A stretch of 64,000 bases of DNA from Unio delphinus (lineage: Eukaryota > Mollusca > Bivalvia > Unionida > Unionidae): the NCBI GenBank assembly GCA_029339505.1, contig JAQISU010000210.1:8370501-8434500 (forward strand). The letters are read 5' to 3'. Positions 23,390 through 36,674 of the stretch are shown here, piece after piece. Both the position numbers and the translations under genes were made by a program. The notes beneath the pieces are model-generated. The model had not been told where the DNA came from and made no database searches. It saw only the letters and a list, made by a program, of their open reading frames with translations. How positions within the stretch are numbered: position 1 is the stretch's first letter; the number at the start of each line of letters is the position of its first letter.

Positions 23390-24560
23390 ATTTTATAAAT
23401 AAGAGAAAAAAAATGACAATGTAGGTTTTGGTAGAAAAGTAAATGTCTCGTAGCCAATAGGCCAATATAATGATGACTTCTTATCACAGCTGGCTGAATG
23501 GATGGTCACATGCCAGATGCTTACCCTAATTTTTTTGATAGAATGTTTTGGATTGAGGCTAGCGATAGATGCCATGCAGGTTGTAACAGGTGTTCCTACA
23601 AAGGGATAAAGCATAACTTGTGTTATTTAGCAGGTAATAAGAATGACAAAAATATAGTTACATATTTGCATCTTAAATTTCTTCAAAATGTACTGTCTTT
23701 GTTAGTTCTGCAAATCCAAATTACATGAACTATGTCATGGGTTTTAATACTTGATTGCACGCTGTTAAATTGATCTATAGTTTTGACTACTTTCCAGTTG
23801 AATAACATTCGCCTTACTGAATAATGTGAAGTTTCATAGCTTCTTTTTGAAAATTTCAATTGAAAGAGTTCATATTTTCCCACATTATGTTTCCAAACAT
23901 TCAATGACAGAACAGAAACACACATGCAGCTGAGTCAAGATGCATCCGTCCATGCTCAAATAACATTTACTGTGTGTGGGATTGACGCAGTTAATAAATC
24001 TAGCCGATATATGAAATTGAGTTGAACTGACTAAAAAAGAAAAAGAAAATCAGACCTGCTGGAAAAGTTCTTTCGATGCACAGTATGACTCTAAATGTCA
24101 CTTTTAAGCTGATCAAAACAATAAATCTTGATTAACTATAGTTGCTACAAAGTTCAAAAGGTTGCTGGGAGGAGCTATATTAAAAATTTATATTAATTCT
24201 AGTGACTGCAGAATAATGGTTCCCACAGTTCCTAAATCAACATGAATGCTTCTTCCCTTTCAGATTTTGTTGAGTATATTTTTCCAGATCTTTAATAATA
24301 ACGTGCAAATCGTCCAATCAAGGTATTACCCATTTCATTTTACAGATATAGATGGTTTATTTATTTTTTTAGTACAGCATAAATTCATTTAGTTTGTTTC
24401 TTGAAGTGTATTTCATAAAATAACAAAATTCGAATATAATAAAAGGCTACTGCATTTTGAACTTTGTTTCTCAGCAATAATACTCTACTCCTAAATTGTA
24501 TTTTTCTGTACAAATGCAGTCACCTTTTAATTACTGTCTTTTAATGATCTGATACTGTTG
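23390..24560. other. Intron 5 end, nothing recognised
   Basis: No repeats or protein similarity were recognised on either strand before the acceptor of the exon at 24569. Confidence 0.4.
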
Positions 24561-24568
24561 ATTTTTAG

Positions 24569-24696
24569 ATGCCGTGTGGAACAAGAAAGAGAAGCCAGAT
24601 TTCTATGACAATAAGGAGCATATAATACTTGTGATGGAAAAGCTGAATATTATTGCCAGGCCAATGTCATACACTGAGGATGGGAAGTCGGTCAAA
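24569..24696 (+). CDS. Exon: COR domain, middle segment
   Basis: A 128-nt exon, acceptor ctgttgatttttag and donor AAA/gtatgt; phase 1 in, phase 0 out. Joined to the previous exon it reads D-AVWNKKEKPDFYDNKEHII, then LVMEKLNIIARP and an acidic turn ending GKSVK. A helix ending in L-x-x-L-(N)-I-I-A-R-P just before the Y-L-A-P segment is normal for COR. It follows 8 kb of intron filled with repeats and retroelement remains, and precedes the longest intron (12.5 kb), which holds a LINE-split minisatellite and the 3.7-kb satellite. A reading frame starting at 24653 runs on through the intron and is not part of the gene. Confidence 0.87.
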
Positions 24697-24898
24697 GTAT
24701 GTTGAAAGAAGGTCTAATGACTTAGCTCAGAATTTTGTATTTGCACCTTTTGCATTAGGGTATAATGTTGATTCGGCCAATTATCCTTTTCATTCCATAT
24801 TCAACATCATTCAGTATGTCATAAATATCATTAGTAAAAATAGAGGTCTTTATATTAGGTCACTTTATGATGGCACTGCATTACGCGGTATTTTCTCT

Positions 24899-25401
24899 GT
24901 GCCAAGTTATTTCTTTATTCTTTTACCAGCCTATTTCTTAATTCATTTACCAGGTTATGTCTTTATTCTTATGCCAAGTTATTTCTTTATTCTTTTACCA
25001 CCTTATTTCTTTATTTTTTTGCCAGGTTATTTCTTTATTCTAATGCCAGGTTATTACTTTATTCTTTTACCAGGTTATTTCGTTATTCTTATGCCCGGTT
25101 ATTTTTATTATTTTACCAGGTTCTTTCTTTATTCTTATGCGAAGTTATTTCTTTATTATTTGGCCAGGTTATTTCTTTATTTTTTTGCCAAGTTATTTTT
25201 TTTATTATTTTGCCAGGTTATTTCTTTATTTTTTTGCCGAGTTATTTCTTTATTTGTTTGCCAGGTTATGTTTTATTATTATTCCAGGTTATTCCTTTAT
25301 TCTTTTGCCACCTTATTTCTTTATTCTTATGCCAGTTTATTTCTTTATTCTTTTACTAGGTTATTTCGTTATTCTTATGCCAGGTTAGCTCTTTATTCTT
25401 A

Positions 25402-25404
<3 letters not shown>
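24899..25404 (+). repeat. 24-bp minisatellite, left part
   Basis: About 21 units of ccaggttatttctttattct plus ttta or tatg. 24 bp is eight codons (PGYFFILL), so one frame is open through the array. The same unit resumes at 28403 after a LINE insertion. The left part ends ttcttatac at 25404. Confidence 0.9.
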
Positions 25405-25433
<29 letters not shown>

Positions 25434-28402
25434 ATAATAATAATAATAAGGACTTAGTATAGCACCTAATCTTTAGAAGCTGAAAGTGCTTGGCAACATC
25501 TATAATGATATGACTTAAAAAAGATATCCATAAAACAAAAACAACTGCCATATAATTAGAAAACATAAAAACAAAAAATGATGAAAATATTTAAGGTAGT
25601 AAACATTATTAGGTCTTTAAGTTTATTCCTGCAGTCGAAAAAGGTGAGTTTAAAGAGCACTCTTGAAAAGGATCACTGTGTTTTTGTGTCTATTTTGAAT
25701 GGGCAATTTGTTTCACATTGCTGGGCCCTGGTATGCAAAAGAACATTGTACATATGACTTTGTTTTAATAGTTTGAATAATGAGTATACAATTGTCAGAA
25801 GAAGAGATTAAGTATCTTGCTGGTGTATACACATGGGTGAGGCCAGATAGGCATGTTTGACTGGAGTCCATCAGTGAAACGTAGCACAGAGAACAACTTT
25901 TGTGTTTGATTCTGGATTGATTGGATAGCCAGACCAGCGGGGAGGTGTTCTCTGATTGTAGTACTCTACGGATGATCCCAGCAGTTTTCTTTTGAACTTT
26001 TTGAAGTTTCTGGAGTTGATATTGAGACAAACCTGACAGAATAGAGTAACAATAGTCCAGTCTTGAAAATACTAATGAACACACAATTGTTTTGATGGAT
26101 AAAACTGAAATATATTTGCGAATGGAACTGATGCATTTCAGTTCAAGATATGCAGCCTTGCATATGTTTATGACATATTGCTGCAATGTTAGAGTACTGT
26201 CTAGAGTAACATTTAGGTTTCATACTGACTGTGTGAAAGTTAATGATCAGAATGGCCTCAGTTTTATCATCCATCATCTGCAGCTTGTTACATGTCATCT
26301 ATGATTTTACATCAGAAATGCATCTCCCTACTCATTGGATGGTAACATCAACTTCAGTTGGGTGGCTAGACTTGAATATTTCGGTAGATATTTGGGTGTC
26401 ATCAGCATACAATTGGTACGACAGTGGATGATGATCTATGACACTTGAGATTATCTGAGTGTATATAATGAAGAGAACATGTCCAAGAACAGACTCATGC
26501 CTTGAGGAACATATTATATTCATTGACAGGGATTGAGTGTATTTTATTTGCAGATATACAATTAGTGCCCAGTTGACTAAGTAGGACTTTAACCACAGTA
26601 AGGCTATAACATGAATGCCAAATACATGTTACAGTGAAGTAACATATCATGGTCTATTGTGTCAAATGCTGCAGATAAATCAAGGAGGGTTAGGACTGTA
26701 ATCCTTCCACTATCCAAAGCAGACAGAATGTCATGAACTACATTCAGAAGAGTAGTTGCAGTATTGTGGCAAGGGTGATATGCAGATTGTACATTGATAA
26801 AAAGACTGTTTGAATGCAGCTGAGATACAAGTTGGGTTAGAACAATGTTTTCTAAGATTTTTTATATGAATTGGATCTTAGAAACTGGGTAGTAGTTCTT
26901 TAAATCATAATGGTCAAGTCTTGGTTTCTTAGCAGAGGTTTTGCAATGACACATTTGAAAATGATGGGATTCCCAGGATGACAGAGAAGAATTTTAACAT
27001 CCGTTAGTGAAGGCAATATTGGATCTAAGCACTCAAGCTGCAGTGATGTTAGTATTGGATCATGTTCACATGACTTGGGAACACTCTTCATTGCTGTTAT
27101 CCATACTAAATCCATAGAGACAGGTTCAGATGCTGTTAATGGTTGTTGCTAAATTATGTATAGTAGCTGTATGGTAAGAACGAAATTGTGTTCTCAAGCT
27201 TATCTCTATATGGTTTGTACCTAGCCACAGAAGAAATTTGCAAACAGGTTCAGGAGGTCGACATGAAAGTAGGTAGTTGGAAGTGATGTACATTTGTTCC
27301 TTGACATTAGTTTGTTAATAATCTCGAAGAGCTCTCTGCAGCTGAAACTCTCCTTGATCTTAGTACTGTAGTGGGATAATTTAGCTAAATCGACTATGTT
27401 TATGATGTTCTTCTTAGCATCTTCATATATTTGTTTATGAATAGTGAGTTTGGTTGAAAGCTAAAGCCTCTCCGTTTTACAGCTGTCACTTGTAGCAGTG
27501 CAAAGCTGGTCCTTAACACTGATACTCTGCACCTGATGTGTGGGGTATGTTTTTCAAGCAATGAACGCAGGCAGTTATCGAGTTGTTCTGCTGTAGGAGT
27601 TAAGCAAGTTGTTAGGTTTGCATGGATGTCAGACATTAATTTGGTATTTATCATACATAGGTTTATTTTTGTAGCAAATATAGGGGTAGAGTTAGGGAAT
27701 GATGGCATTTAATGCAGAGGTGATCTGATGCAAGTTTGTGGGATACAAGGGTGAACCAAAGAATATTATCATCGGGTCTATGAAGCATCCAGTCTAAAAT
27801 GTGATCAAGTTTATGGGTAGGTTGGTTAACTGACTGTTTAAGGTTGAAAACATGAATGGACTCTAGGAGTTTTGATGTGCATGGGGTTTCAGGACAAAGT
27901 GAAAGTTGAAATCTCCATGAATCTCCATCACATTCCCATACTCCCAGAGATTTGGAAACTTCTCCAAAAAGATTGATTCAGTCAGCTTGTTTTTTTCTAC
28001 TAAGAGGAGGACAATAGAGGCAGAAAAATTGGACTGACCAGTGTTCCAGTATGAGTGTTGTTTGGACTAGTTCAAACTATGTGTGGTAGAAATTGATAGT
28101 TTTATTGTATTTAAGACATTTTAGCAAGCAATTCTTTGTGATTACAGCAATTCCACCTCTACGAGAGTGGCGGGGAATGACCTAATGTTTTTAGCCATGT
28201 TTCTGTTAGGAAGATGATGTTGATTTTCTGATCATTGATAAAATTAACTATTTTGATGAGCTTTTCTGGTTGTCCTACTGATTCAGCATTGAATAATACA
28301 ATATGCAGTGGTATATTTGGATAGCTGACAAAAGGTATAATATTTAATAGGGATCTGCATTTAATTTGGTATCCCTGGAATAGTTAACACAACGGTTGAC
28401 AA
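25405..28402 (-). mobile_element. CR1/L2-like LINE inserted into the 24-bp minisatellite
   Basis: Minus-strand pieces in the order of a CR1/L2 protein: endonuclease remains (about 28400-27700); LLEKHTPHIRCRVSVLRTSF and AVKRRGFSF linker; KSCEHDPILTSLQLECLDPI and FKCVIAKPLLRNQD (reverse transcriptase start); SVLGHVLFIIYTQI and YADDTQIS (palm); YVINICKAAYLELKCISSIR, SRLDYCYSILSGL, LQKLQKVQKKTAGII and a VYTPARYLISSSDN end. Frames change several times. The 3' end, at low coordinates, is a (TTA)n(GTA)n tail (25405-25449). TTATAC at 25399-25404 and at 28403-28408 may be the target-site duplication. Confidence 0.82.
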
Positions 28403-28620
28403 TTATACCAAGTTATTTCTTTATTCTTTTGCCATTTTAATTCTTTTTTCTTATGCCAGGTTATTTCTTCATTCTAATGCCCGTTATTTCTTCATTCTTC
28501 TGCCATGTCAATTCATTATTCTTGTGCCAGGTTATTTCTTCATTCTTGTGATATATTTTTCCTTTATTCCTGTTCCAGGTTATTTCTTTATTTTTGTGCT
28601 GTAGTTTTTCTTTTTATCAG
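28403..28620 (+). repeat. 24-bp minisatellite, right part
   Basis: About eight more diverged units (ccaggttatttcttcattct plus four bases) of the array seen at 24899-25404, after the LINE. The first unit continues the interrupted left unit (tatac/caagttatttc). Confidence 0.85.
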
Positions 28621-28624
28621 ACCT

Positions 28625-29250
28625 GTTTTATTAATGGCTGCAAAATACCACTTTTCATTTCTTATGTACATATACAGTCTCTTATATACTTGATTTAATT
28701 TCAACATTTGTTTTGCTCTTAAGTAACAATTGTCTTGTTCCTAAGTATAGGCTATTCACACCCAGCATGCCACTGTTGACTGACCATTTGGAAGTCTTTG
28801 TTTATTGGAAAGTTCACTAACACTATGCAGAGATCTTTGGCTTTTTTTGACTGTTGACTGACTCCATGTGGAGGTCTTTGTTTATTGGACGTGGTCAAAC
28901 ATCATATGAAGGTGTTTGTTGGACTGTTGACTAACATCAGAAAAATAAAAATATAATGTCATTATCATTAGAAATGATGTTTATTATTCTTGTAAAAGTA
29001 ATAAAAATTGTTTTACAGTTTGGGAGTACCAATATTTTATATCCGAGTCACAATCTTAATCTAGACATAAGCCTCCTTATTGATACAATCTCAATCAACT
29101 CTTAAATGATGAAGGCCAGGCGAACAGTATCAAACCCACTTAGGCTTCTTGTTTTTATTCCATTAGTGAATGCTTACACTGCAATTACATCTTCTAATTT
29201 AGCCCCAAATCATTTACCCTCTACTTTTACAATTCATTCCATTTTTTTGT
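28625..29250. other. Intron 6 sequence, mostly unrecognised
   Basis: Only a loose double of gaagtctttgtttattgga / gaggtctttgtttattgga at 28780-28900 stands out. Confidence 0.4.
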
Positions 29251-29254
29251 TATC

Positions 29255-29575
29255 AGACTGCTCCGCTAGCGGTTAGAGTGTCTGCCGCTGAAACGAGAGA
29301 TCATGAGTTTGATTCCCAGCTGAGTCATACCAAAGACTTACAAAAATGGTACTAACAGCTACCTCACATGGTGCTCAGCATTAAGAGGTTAGTGTTAGCA
29401 CTGGTCGACCTGGTGTCAAGATAATGTGACTGGGTGGGACATCATGCTACATGTCTGCAGCATGATACCCCAGTGCTATACATCACTCTAAACTGCCTCA
29501 CTGCAGACATCATAGCGATATGATTAAAAAATTGTTTAAGCTACATTAAAAATCCTAAGCAAACCAAATTTAAAA
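29255..29575 (+). mobile_element. SINE-B copy, plus strand
   Basis: Head gctccgctagcggttagagt (box A changed), box B region gagtttgattcccagc, then the shared body with caaagacttacaaaaatggt, cagcattaagaggttagtg and ataatgtgactgggtgggac, ending gcgatatgattaaaaaattg and aatcctaagcaaacc. Confidence 0.85.
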
Positions 29576-29749
29576 TCCTTCAGTCATGCCTAAAAAAATG
29601 GCCAGTATTAATTATCATGTGGCACATTAAAACCATCTCTTTCATAATCCTTGTCTGTCTGTCTCTAGCATTATGTTTGTTATGCACTTAATCCATTTAT
29701 TACCAAATATTCTCATCTTAAAATTAAATATGTATGTACTGTCACCATC

Positions 29750-29985
29750 AGTTCTTCTGCATTAAAAGTTTGTTATGACTAGCAAATGTACTTTCATCAT
29801 CTGTCATTCTGCATTAAAATTTTGTTGTGACTAGCAAATGTAGGTTTTTCAGCTGTTGTTCTGCATTCGAGATTCCTCATAAGTAGCAAATTTAAGTTTT
29901 ATAGGCTTTCATTCTGCGTTCAATTTTTTTATGACTAGCACAAGTTGGTTTCATCAACTGTCATTCTGCATTTGAATTTTGATAA
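29750..29985. repeat. Degenerate tandem repeat, unit about 60 bp
   Basis: About four units of tctgcattaaaagtttgtta, tgactagcaaatgtactttc and atcatctgtcat, increasingly diverged. Confidence 0.7.
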
Positions 29986-30066
29986 GGCTGGATAAACAAA
30001 GGTTGCATGTCAAGATGTTTTGCAACCAACTTTGGCTATATATCTGTCTGCCTCTCTCTATCTCTC

Positions 30067-30069
<3 letters not shown>

Positions 30070-30153
<84 letters not shown>
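30070..30153. repeat. (TA)n microsatellite
   Basis: About 84 bp of pure TA, preceded by a short tct-rich run. Open on both strands, but not coding. Confidence 0.95.
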
Positions 30154-30158
<5 letters not shown>

Positions 30159-30423
30159 AATGAAGAATTGTGCTTAAGAATCATAATGTTTGGTTGATAA
30201 AACATTAAGTGTTTTAGCATGTATACTTTGAGGAAAAGAAATTACGGTAGAGAGGATTACCATTAAACTTTATACACACATTCATCCCATGGTCTAGTTG
30301 ACTTTAGGTGACAAAGGTCCTATTAAAGACTGACAGTGTGGTCACTAAAAATGTCTGATAATGTCCACTTGGTTAAAAAAAAAATTTGCTGTCCTGTATG
30401 GGTGCTGTCTAGAAAATCTTGTA

Positions 30424-30600
30424 ATTGCTACTTCTCTTGAATCAAAAGTCATATTTAGTTCTCTTGAATCAAAAGTCATATTTAGTTCTCTTGAATCAGC
30501 AGTCATATTTAGTTCTCTTGAATCAAAGGTCATATTTAGTTCTCTTGAATCAAAAGTCATATTTAGTTCCCTTGAATCAAAAGTCATTTTTAGTTCAAAT
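30424..30600. repeat. 27-bp minisatellite
   Basis: Six to seven units of tctcttgaatcaaaagtcat then atttagt. 27 bp is nine codons, so frames stay open on both strands (SLESKVIFS on plus); no sign of a gene. Confidence 0.9.
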
Positions 30601-30741
30601 TTTCAACTGAAACATGTCATGATATATAGTTAGTCCTAAATAAGAATGGTGAATCTGTGACCATCTTGAAAATCTTGTTATAGTGTAGCTATTCCTAGAA
30701 ATAAGTCATATTGACATTTGATTTTCACCAGTAGTTTTTCT

Positions 30742-33700
30742 ATGATGTATAGTTAACCAAAAGACTTCTTATGTTGTATAGTTAACCAAAAGACTTCTTA
30801 TGTTGTATAGTTAACCAAAAGACTTCTTATGTTGTATAGTTAACCAAAAGACTTCTTATGTTGTATAGTTAACCAAAAGACTTCTTATGTTGTATAGTTA
30901 ACCAAAAGACTTCTTATGTTGTATAGTTAACCAAAAGACTTCTTATGCTGTATAGTTAACCTAAAGACTTCTTATGCTGTATAGTTAACCAAGAGACTTC
31001 TTATGTTGTATAGTTAACCAAGAGACTTCTTATGCTGTATAGTTAACCAAAAGACTTCTTATGCTGTATAGTTAACCAAAAGACTTATTATGTTGTATAG
31101 TTAACCAAAAGACTTCTTATGTTGTATAGTTAACCAAAAGACTTCTTATGCTGTATAGTTAACCAAAAGACTTCTTATGCTGTATAGTTAACCAAAAGAC
31201 TTCTTATGCTGTATAGTTAACCAAAAGACTTCTTATGCTGTATAGTTAACCAAAAGACTTCTTATGCTGTATAGTTAACCAAGAGACTTCTTATGTTGTA
31301 TAGTTAACCAAAAGGATTCTTATGCTGTATAGTTAACAAAAAGACTTCTTATGTTGTATAGTTAACCAAAAGACTTCTTATGTTGTATAGTTAACCAAAA
31401 GACTTCTTATGCTGTATAGTTAACCAAAAGACTTCTTATGCTGTATAGTTAACCAAGAGACTTCTTATGTTGTATAGTTAACCAAAAGACTTCTTATGTT
31501 GTATAGTTAACCAAAAGACTTCTGATGCTGTATAGTTAACCAAAAGACTTATTATGTTGTATAGTTAACCAAAAGACTTCTTATGTTGTATAGTTAACCA
31601 AAAGACTTCTTATGCTGTATAGTTAACCAAAAGACTTCTTATGTTGTATAGTTAACCAAAAGACTTCTTATGCTGTATAGTTAACCAAGAGACTTCTTAT
31701 GTTGTATAGTTAACCAAGAGACTTCTTATGTTGTATAGTTAACCAAAAGACTTCTTATGCTGTATAGTTAACCAAAAGACTTCTTATGCTGTATAGTTCA
31801 CCAAGAGACTTCTTATGTTGTATAGTTAACCAAAAGACTTCTTATGTTGTATAGTTAACCAAAAGACTTCTTATGTTGTATAGTTAACCAAAAGACTTCT
31901 TATGCTGTATAGTTAACCAAAAGACTTCTTATGCTGTATAGTTAACCAAAAGACTTCTTATGTTGTATAGTTAACCAAAAGACTTCTTATGTTGTATAGT
32001 TAACCAAAAGACTTCTTATGTTGTATAGTTAACCAAAAGACTTCTTATGCTGTATAGTTAACCAAAAGACTTCTTATGTTGTATAGTTAACCAAAAGACT
32101 TCTTATGTTGTATAGTTAACCAAAAGACTTCTTATGCTGTATAGTTAACCAAAAGACTTCTTATGTTGTATAGTTAACCAAAAGACTTCTTATGCTGTAT
32201 AGTTAACCAAGAGACTTCTTATGTTGTATAGTTAACCAAGAGACTTCTTATGTTGTATAGTTAACCAAAAGACTTCTTATGCTGTATAGTTAACCAAAAG
32301 ACTTCTTATGTTGTATAGTTAATCAAAAGACTTCTGATGCTGTATAGTTAACCAAAAGACTTATTATGTTGTATAGTTAACCAAAAGACTTCTTATGTTG
32401 TATAGTTAACCAAAAGACTTCTTATGTTGTATAGTTAATCAAAAGACTTCTGATGCTGTATAGTTAACCAAAAGACTTCGTATGCTGTATAGTTAACCAA
32501 AAGACTTCTTATGTTGTATAGTTAACCAAAAGACTTCTGATGCTGTATAGTTAACCAAAAGACTTCTTATGTTGTATAGTTAACCAAAAGACTTCTTATG
32601 TTGTATAGTTAACCAAAAGACTTCTTATGTTGTATAGTTAACCAAAAGACTTCTGATGCTGTATAGTTAACCAAAAGACTTCTGATGCTGTATAGTTAAC
32701 CAAAAGACTTCTTATGCTGTATAGTTAACCAAAAGACTTCTTATGCTGTATAGTTAACCAAAAGACTTCTTATGCTGTATAGTTAACCAAAAGACTTCTT
32801 ATGCTGTATAGTTAACCAAAAGACTTCTTATGCTGTATAGTTAACCAAGAGACTTCTTATGCTGTATAGTTAACCAAAAGACTTCTTATGCTGTATAGTT
32901 AACCAAAAGACTTCTTATGCTGTATAGTTAACCAAGAGACTTCTTATGTTGTATAGTTAACCTAAAGACTTCTTATGTTGTATAGTTAACCAAGAGACTT
33001 CTTATGTTGTATAGTTAACCAAAAGACTTCTTATGTTGTATAGTTAACCTAAAGACTTCTTATGCTGTATAGTTAACCAAAAGACTTCTTATGCTGTATA
33101 GTTAACCAAGAGACTTCTTATGTTGTATAGTTAACCAAGAGACTTCTTATGTTGTATAGTTAACCAAAAGACTTCTTATGTTGTATAGTTAACCTAAAGA
33201 CTTCTTATGCTGTATAGTTAACCTAAAGACTTCTTATGTTGTATAGTTAACCAAAAGACTTCTTATGCTGTATAGTTAACCAAAAGACTTCTTATGTTGT
33301 ATAGTTAACCAAAAGACTTCTTATGCTGTATAGTTAACCAAGAGACTTCTTATGTTGTATAGTTAACCAAGAGACTTCTTATGTTGTATAGTTAACCAAA
33401 AGACTTCTTATGTTGTATAGTTAACCTAAAGACTTCTTATGCTGTATAGTTAACCTAAAGACTTCTTATGTTGTATAGTTAACCAAAAGACTTCTTATGC
33501 TGTATAGTTAACCAAAAGACTTCTTATGTTGTATAGTTAACCTAAAGACTTCTTATGTTGTATAGTTAACCAAAAGACTTCTTATGTTGTATAGTTAACC
33601 AAGAGACTTCTTATGTTGTATAGTTAACCAAAAGACTTCTTATGTTGTATAGTTAACCAAAAGACTTCTTATGCTGTATAGTTAACCAAAAGACTTCTTA

Positions 33701-34460
33701 TGCTGTATAGTTAACCAAGAGACTTCTTATGCTGTATAGTTAACCAAGAGACTTCTTATGTTGTATAGTTAACCTAAAGACTTCTTATGTTGTATAGTTA
33801 ACCAAAAGACTTCTTATGCTGTATAGTTAACCAAGAGACTTCTTATGTTGTATAGTTAACCTAAAGACTTCTTATGTTGTATAGTTAACCAAAAGACTTC
33901 TTATGTTGTATAGTTAACCAAGAGACTTCTTATGTTGTATAGTTAACCTAAAGACTTCTTATGTTGTATAGTTAACCAAAAGACTTCTTATGCTGTATAG
34001 TTAACCAAAAGACTTCTTATGTTGTATAGTTAACCAAAAGACTTCTTATGTTGTATAGTTAACCAAAAGACTTCTTATGTTGTATAGTTAACCAAAAGAC
34101 TTCTTATGCTGTATAGTTAACCAAGAGACTTCTTATGTTGTATAGTTAACCAAAAGACTTCTTATGTTGTATAGTTAACCAAAAGACTTCTGATGCTGTA
34201 TAGTTAACCAAAGATGTTGTATAGTTAACCAAAAGACTTATTATGCTGTATAGTTAACCAAAAGACTTCTTATGATGTATAGTTAATCAAAAGACTTCTT
34301 ATGTTGTATAGTTAACCAAAAGACTTCTTATGTTGTATAGTTAACCAAAAGACTTCTTATGCTGTATAGTTAACCAAAAGACTTCTTATGCTGTATAGTT
34401 AACCAAAAGACTTCTTATGCTGTATAGTTAATCAAAAGACTTCTTATGATGTATAGTTAA
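30742..34460. repeat. 3.7-kb satellite of 29-bp units
   Basis: About 128 units of ttatgttgtatagttaacca then aaagacttc, almost without length change (one short unit near 34210). Variable sites are T/C in ttatg(T/C)tg, and A/G/T in cc(a)(A/G)ag or cctaaag. Variants follow a repeated order in places, i.e. higher-order units (see findings). Every frame has stops (taa, tag), so it is non-coding. It lies in intron 6 between the COR exons at 24569 and 37245. Confidence 0.97.
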
Positions 34461-36550
34461 GCTGAAGCGAAAATCAAGCTATTTCATCGTTATCCAAGCT
34501 AAATGGACAGACGTATTCACATAGTGTTTCCAGGAGAAGAATTCTTATGATTCCGTGTTTTTCTTCAACATCTAATGTGTCCACCATTTCTTAAAGCAAA
34601 TATAATTTCAGAACTCACCAAGTAACAAAAAGAAATGGTCTTGAAGTCTTGTAAATTCATTGCAGCCAGTAGAGTTTTAGACCCTTTGAGGGTCACTTGT
34701 TAAACATCATTGTGATATTGTTTTGTCATATGTCTGGGCAAGATCAAATCTTCAGAGGGAAAACTCATTTTGTTCAGTCAGCTTGCATGTAGCCAGGATT
34801 GTGTTGATTTGCCTACATACATACACATATACATTTGTAGATACATAACTTTGTAGGTGTCTGTATTTGGGCCAAGGAATGGAACTATCAAGTTCCGGCT
34901 TTAATTGTCAAGGGGCAGGTTCACAATGACAGAAAATGGATGCATTTGAATAACAATAAAAACTCTTTAAACTAGGGGTCAAAAGTTAAATCGTGATGAC
35001 ATAATGACTATAAGAAAAACAAATGTTTTGAAGACAGCTACAGTTCTTTGATTGAACTTTATGGATTACTTGCATCTGAGACAAGGAAAACACATATTTT
35101 CATTGGCAATAGGTCATTACAGTACTCACATAAGGAGATATAATTTTCTCAAAATTACTTATGTTTAGTAACATGTCTTCACTTCATAGATAGCTTGCAT
35201 TAGAGACATTAAAGACAAATACTGTTTTGAAGTTAATAATGCACAATCAGAGGGACTTCACATATAAAGATTTCCACAAAAAAAAACAATCAAAGAAAGA
35301 CCAAACATTGTTGATTGCTGGCTATTGATACAGAATATCACATGTCAGTTGATCAATATTTGAATGGCTGAAACTGGAAGTAGAAGAGTATATTTATCAA
35401 AATTATAATATAATGTTTACGTGGATCAAAAAACATTTTCATACAGGCCCATGGCTGGTGACTTACAAAAATATAACAAGACCTGACTTGAATTCTTAAA
35501 AGCCTGGACTCCGATGCCTATGTTAGTAGGACAAGTAGTAGGGTTAGTAGGACATTATTCTCTAGGTCTTGCATCTTTGCTAGCCTAAATGCCAATATGT
35601 TAACCCTTTCTAAACCTTGTCAATGCTTTGGGTCTGCGAATTTCATTGGAAGTAGCTGTAAGTCACCACATCGAAACAAAACCAAGTTGTTCAAATTTGA
35701 ACAAAGTTCTTACTTGATCAGTACAATGGGAGCACACAACTTGAATTAATTGATAAACAGTTTTCCACTGCCAATCCATGTCTGCACAAATGCATCCTTT
35801 TCCTCAAATACAACATGCAATATCTTCTGTCTGGTACAGAGTCATACTTTCAATGTTAAAATTACCATGTATCCTTTTGAAATCAGTTGCCTCCCCCATT
35901 TTAAGCCAATGTACACATTAACAATGCACTGATGCTACATGCAATTGGTTAGTTGGCATTTCATACTAAGGGAGACAACTCATGAAATCCATTTGCTATG
36001 ACAAAGCACTCAAGACTAATAGATTTGCCAAGGTGTATTCAATCACATCAGCCTTTCAAGGGTTAACAAAATTGCAGGTCCTGGGGTTAGCCATTTTCTG
36101 ATTGCTGTAACAATGTCTTTTTTATATCAGTGGATCAGCAGTGTATTTGTTTGGAAGCCTGGCTTGATTTTATACATTTTATGTTTACAATTTAAATGGT
36201 GTTCAAAGATGAGACTTTATTTGTCTAACAAGTACATGTATTCCTTTACATTAATGTTAGTGTGTGAGTACTGAATAGCAAGATTATTATTTATTAATCT
36301 TTCACTTGAAAAATCTTGACCAATGCAATAGAAATTAATCAAAACCATGAAAACAATCAGAATAAGGACAAAAATGTTATTGCAAAACTCATTTTTGTCT
36401 GTTTTTCTGGTTTTTTAAAAATATTTTAACTGTGCTGAAAGTTGGACGATATTTGTTATTATGAGCATGTCATTCATACCACAGATAGCGAGGTATTAAA
36501 TATATGAGTTGGCTCTTCTTTTTTATTTTTGGAAGCTATTTGCTTGTGCT
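34461..36550. other. Intron 6 sequence, nothing recognised
   Basis: No tandem repeat, tRNA-like head or protein similarity was recognised in these 2 kb. It is less repetitive than the flanks. Confidence 0.4.
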
Positions 36551-36554
36551 ATAT

Positions 36555-36596
36555 ATATTAGGTCATCATTTATGAGACAAATTTTATTTTATGTGT

Positions 36597-36674
<78 letters not shown>

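Noticed and set aside
22610..23487. Several overlapping minus-strand frames of 90-249 codons
   Set aside because: All are readings of the 40-bp array in different frames; no conserved domain.
24653..25462. 269-codon plus-strand frame with hydrophobic repeats
   Set aside because: It starts inside a COR exon in the wrong frame and runs through a donor site into a 24-bp minisatellite; the eight-codon periodicity explains its openness.
30742..34460. CRISPR-like regular array
   Set aside because: Head-to-tail repeats with no unique spacers in a eukaryotic intron; the same applies to the 48-, 44-, 40- and 38-bp arrays.
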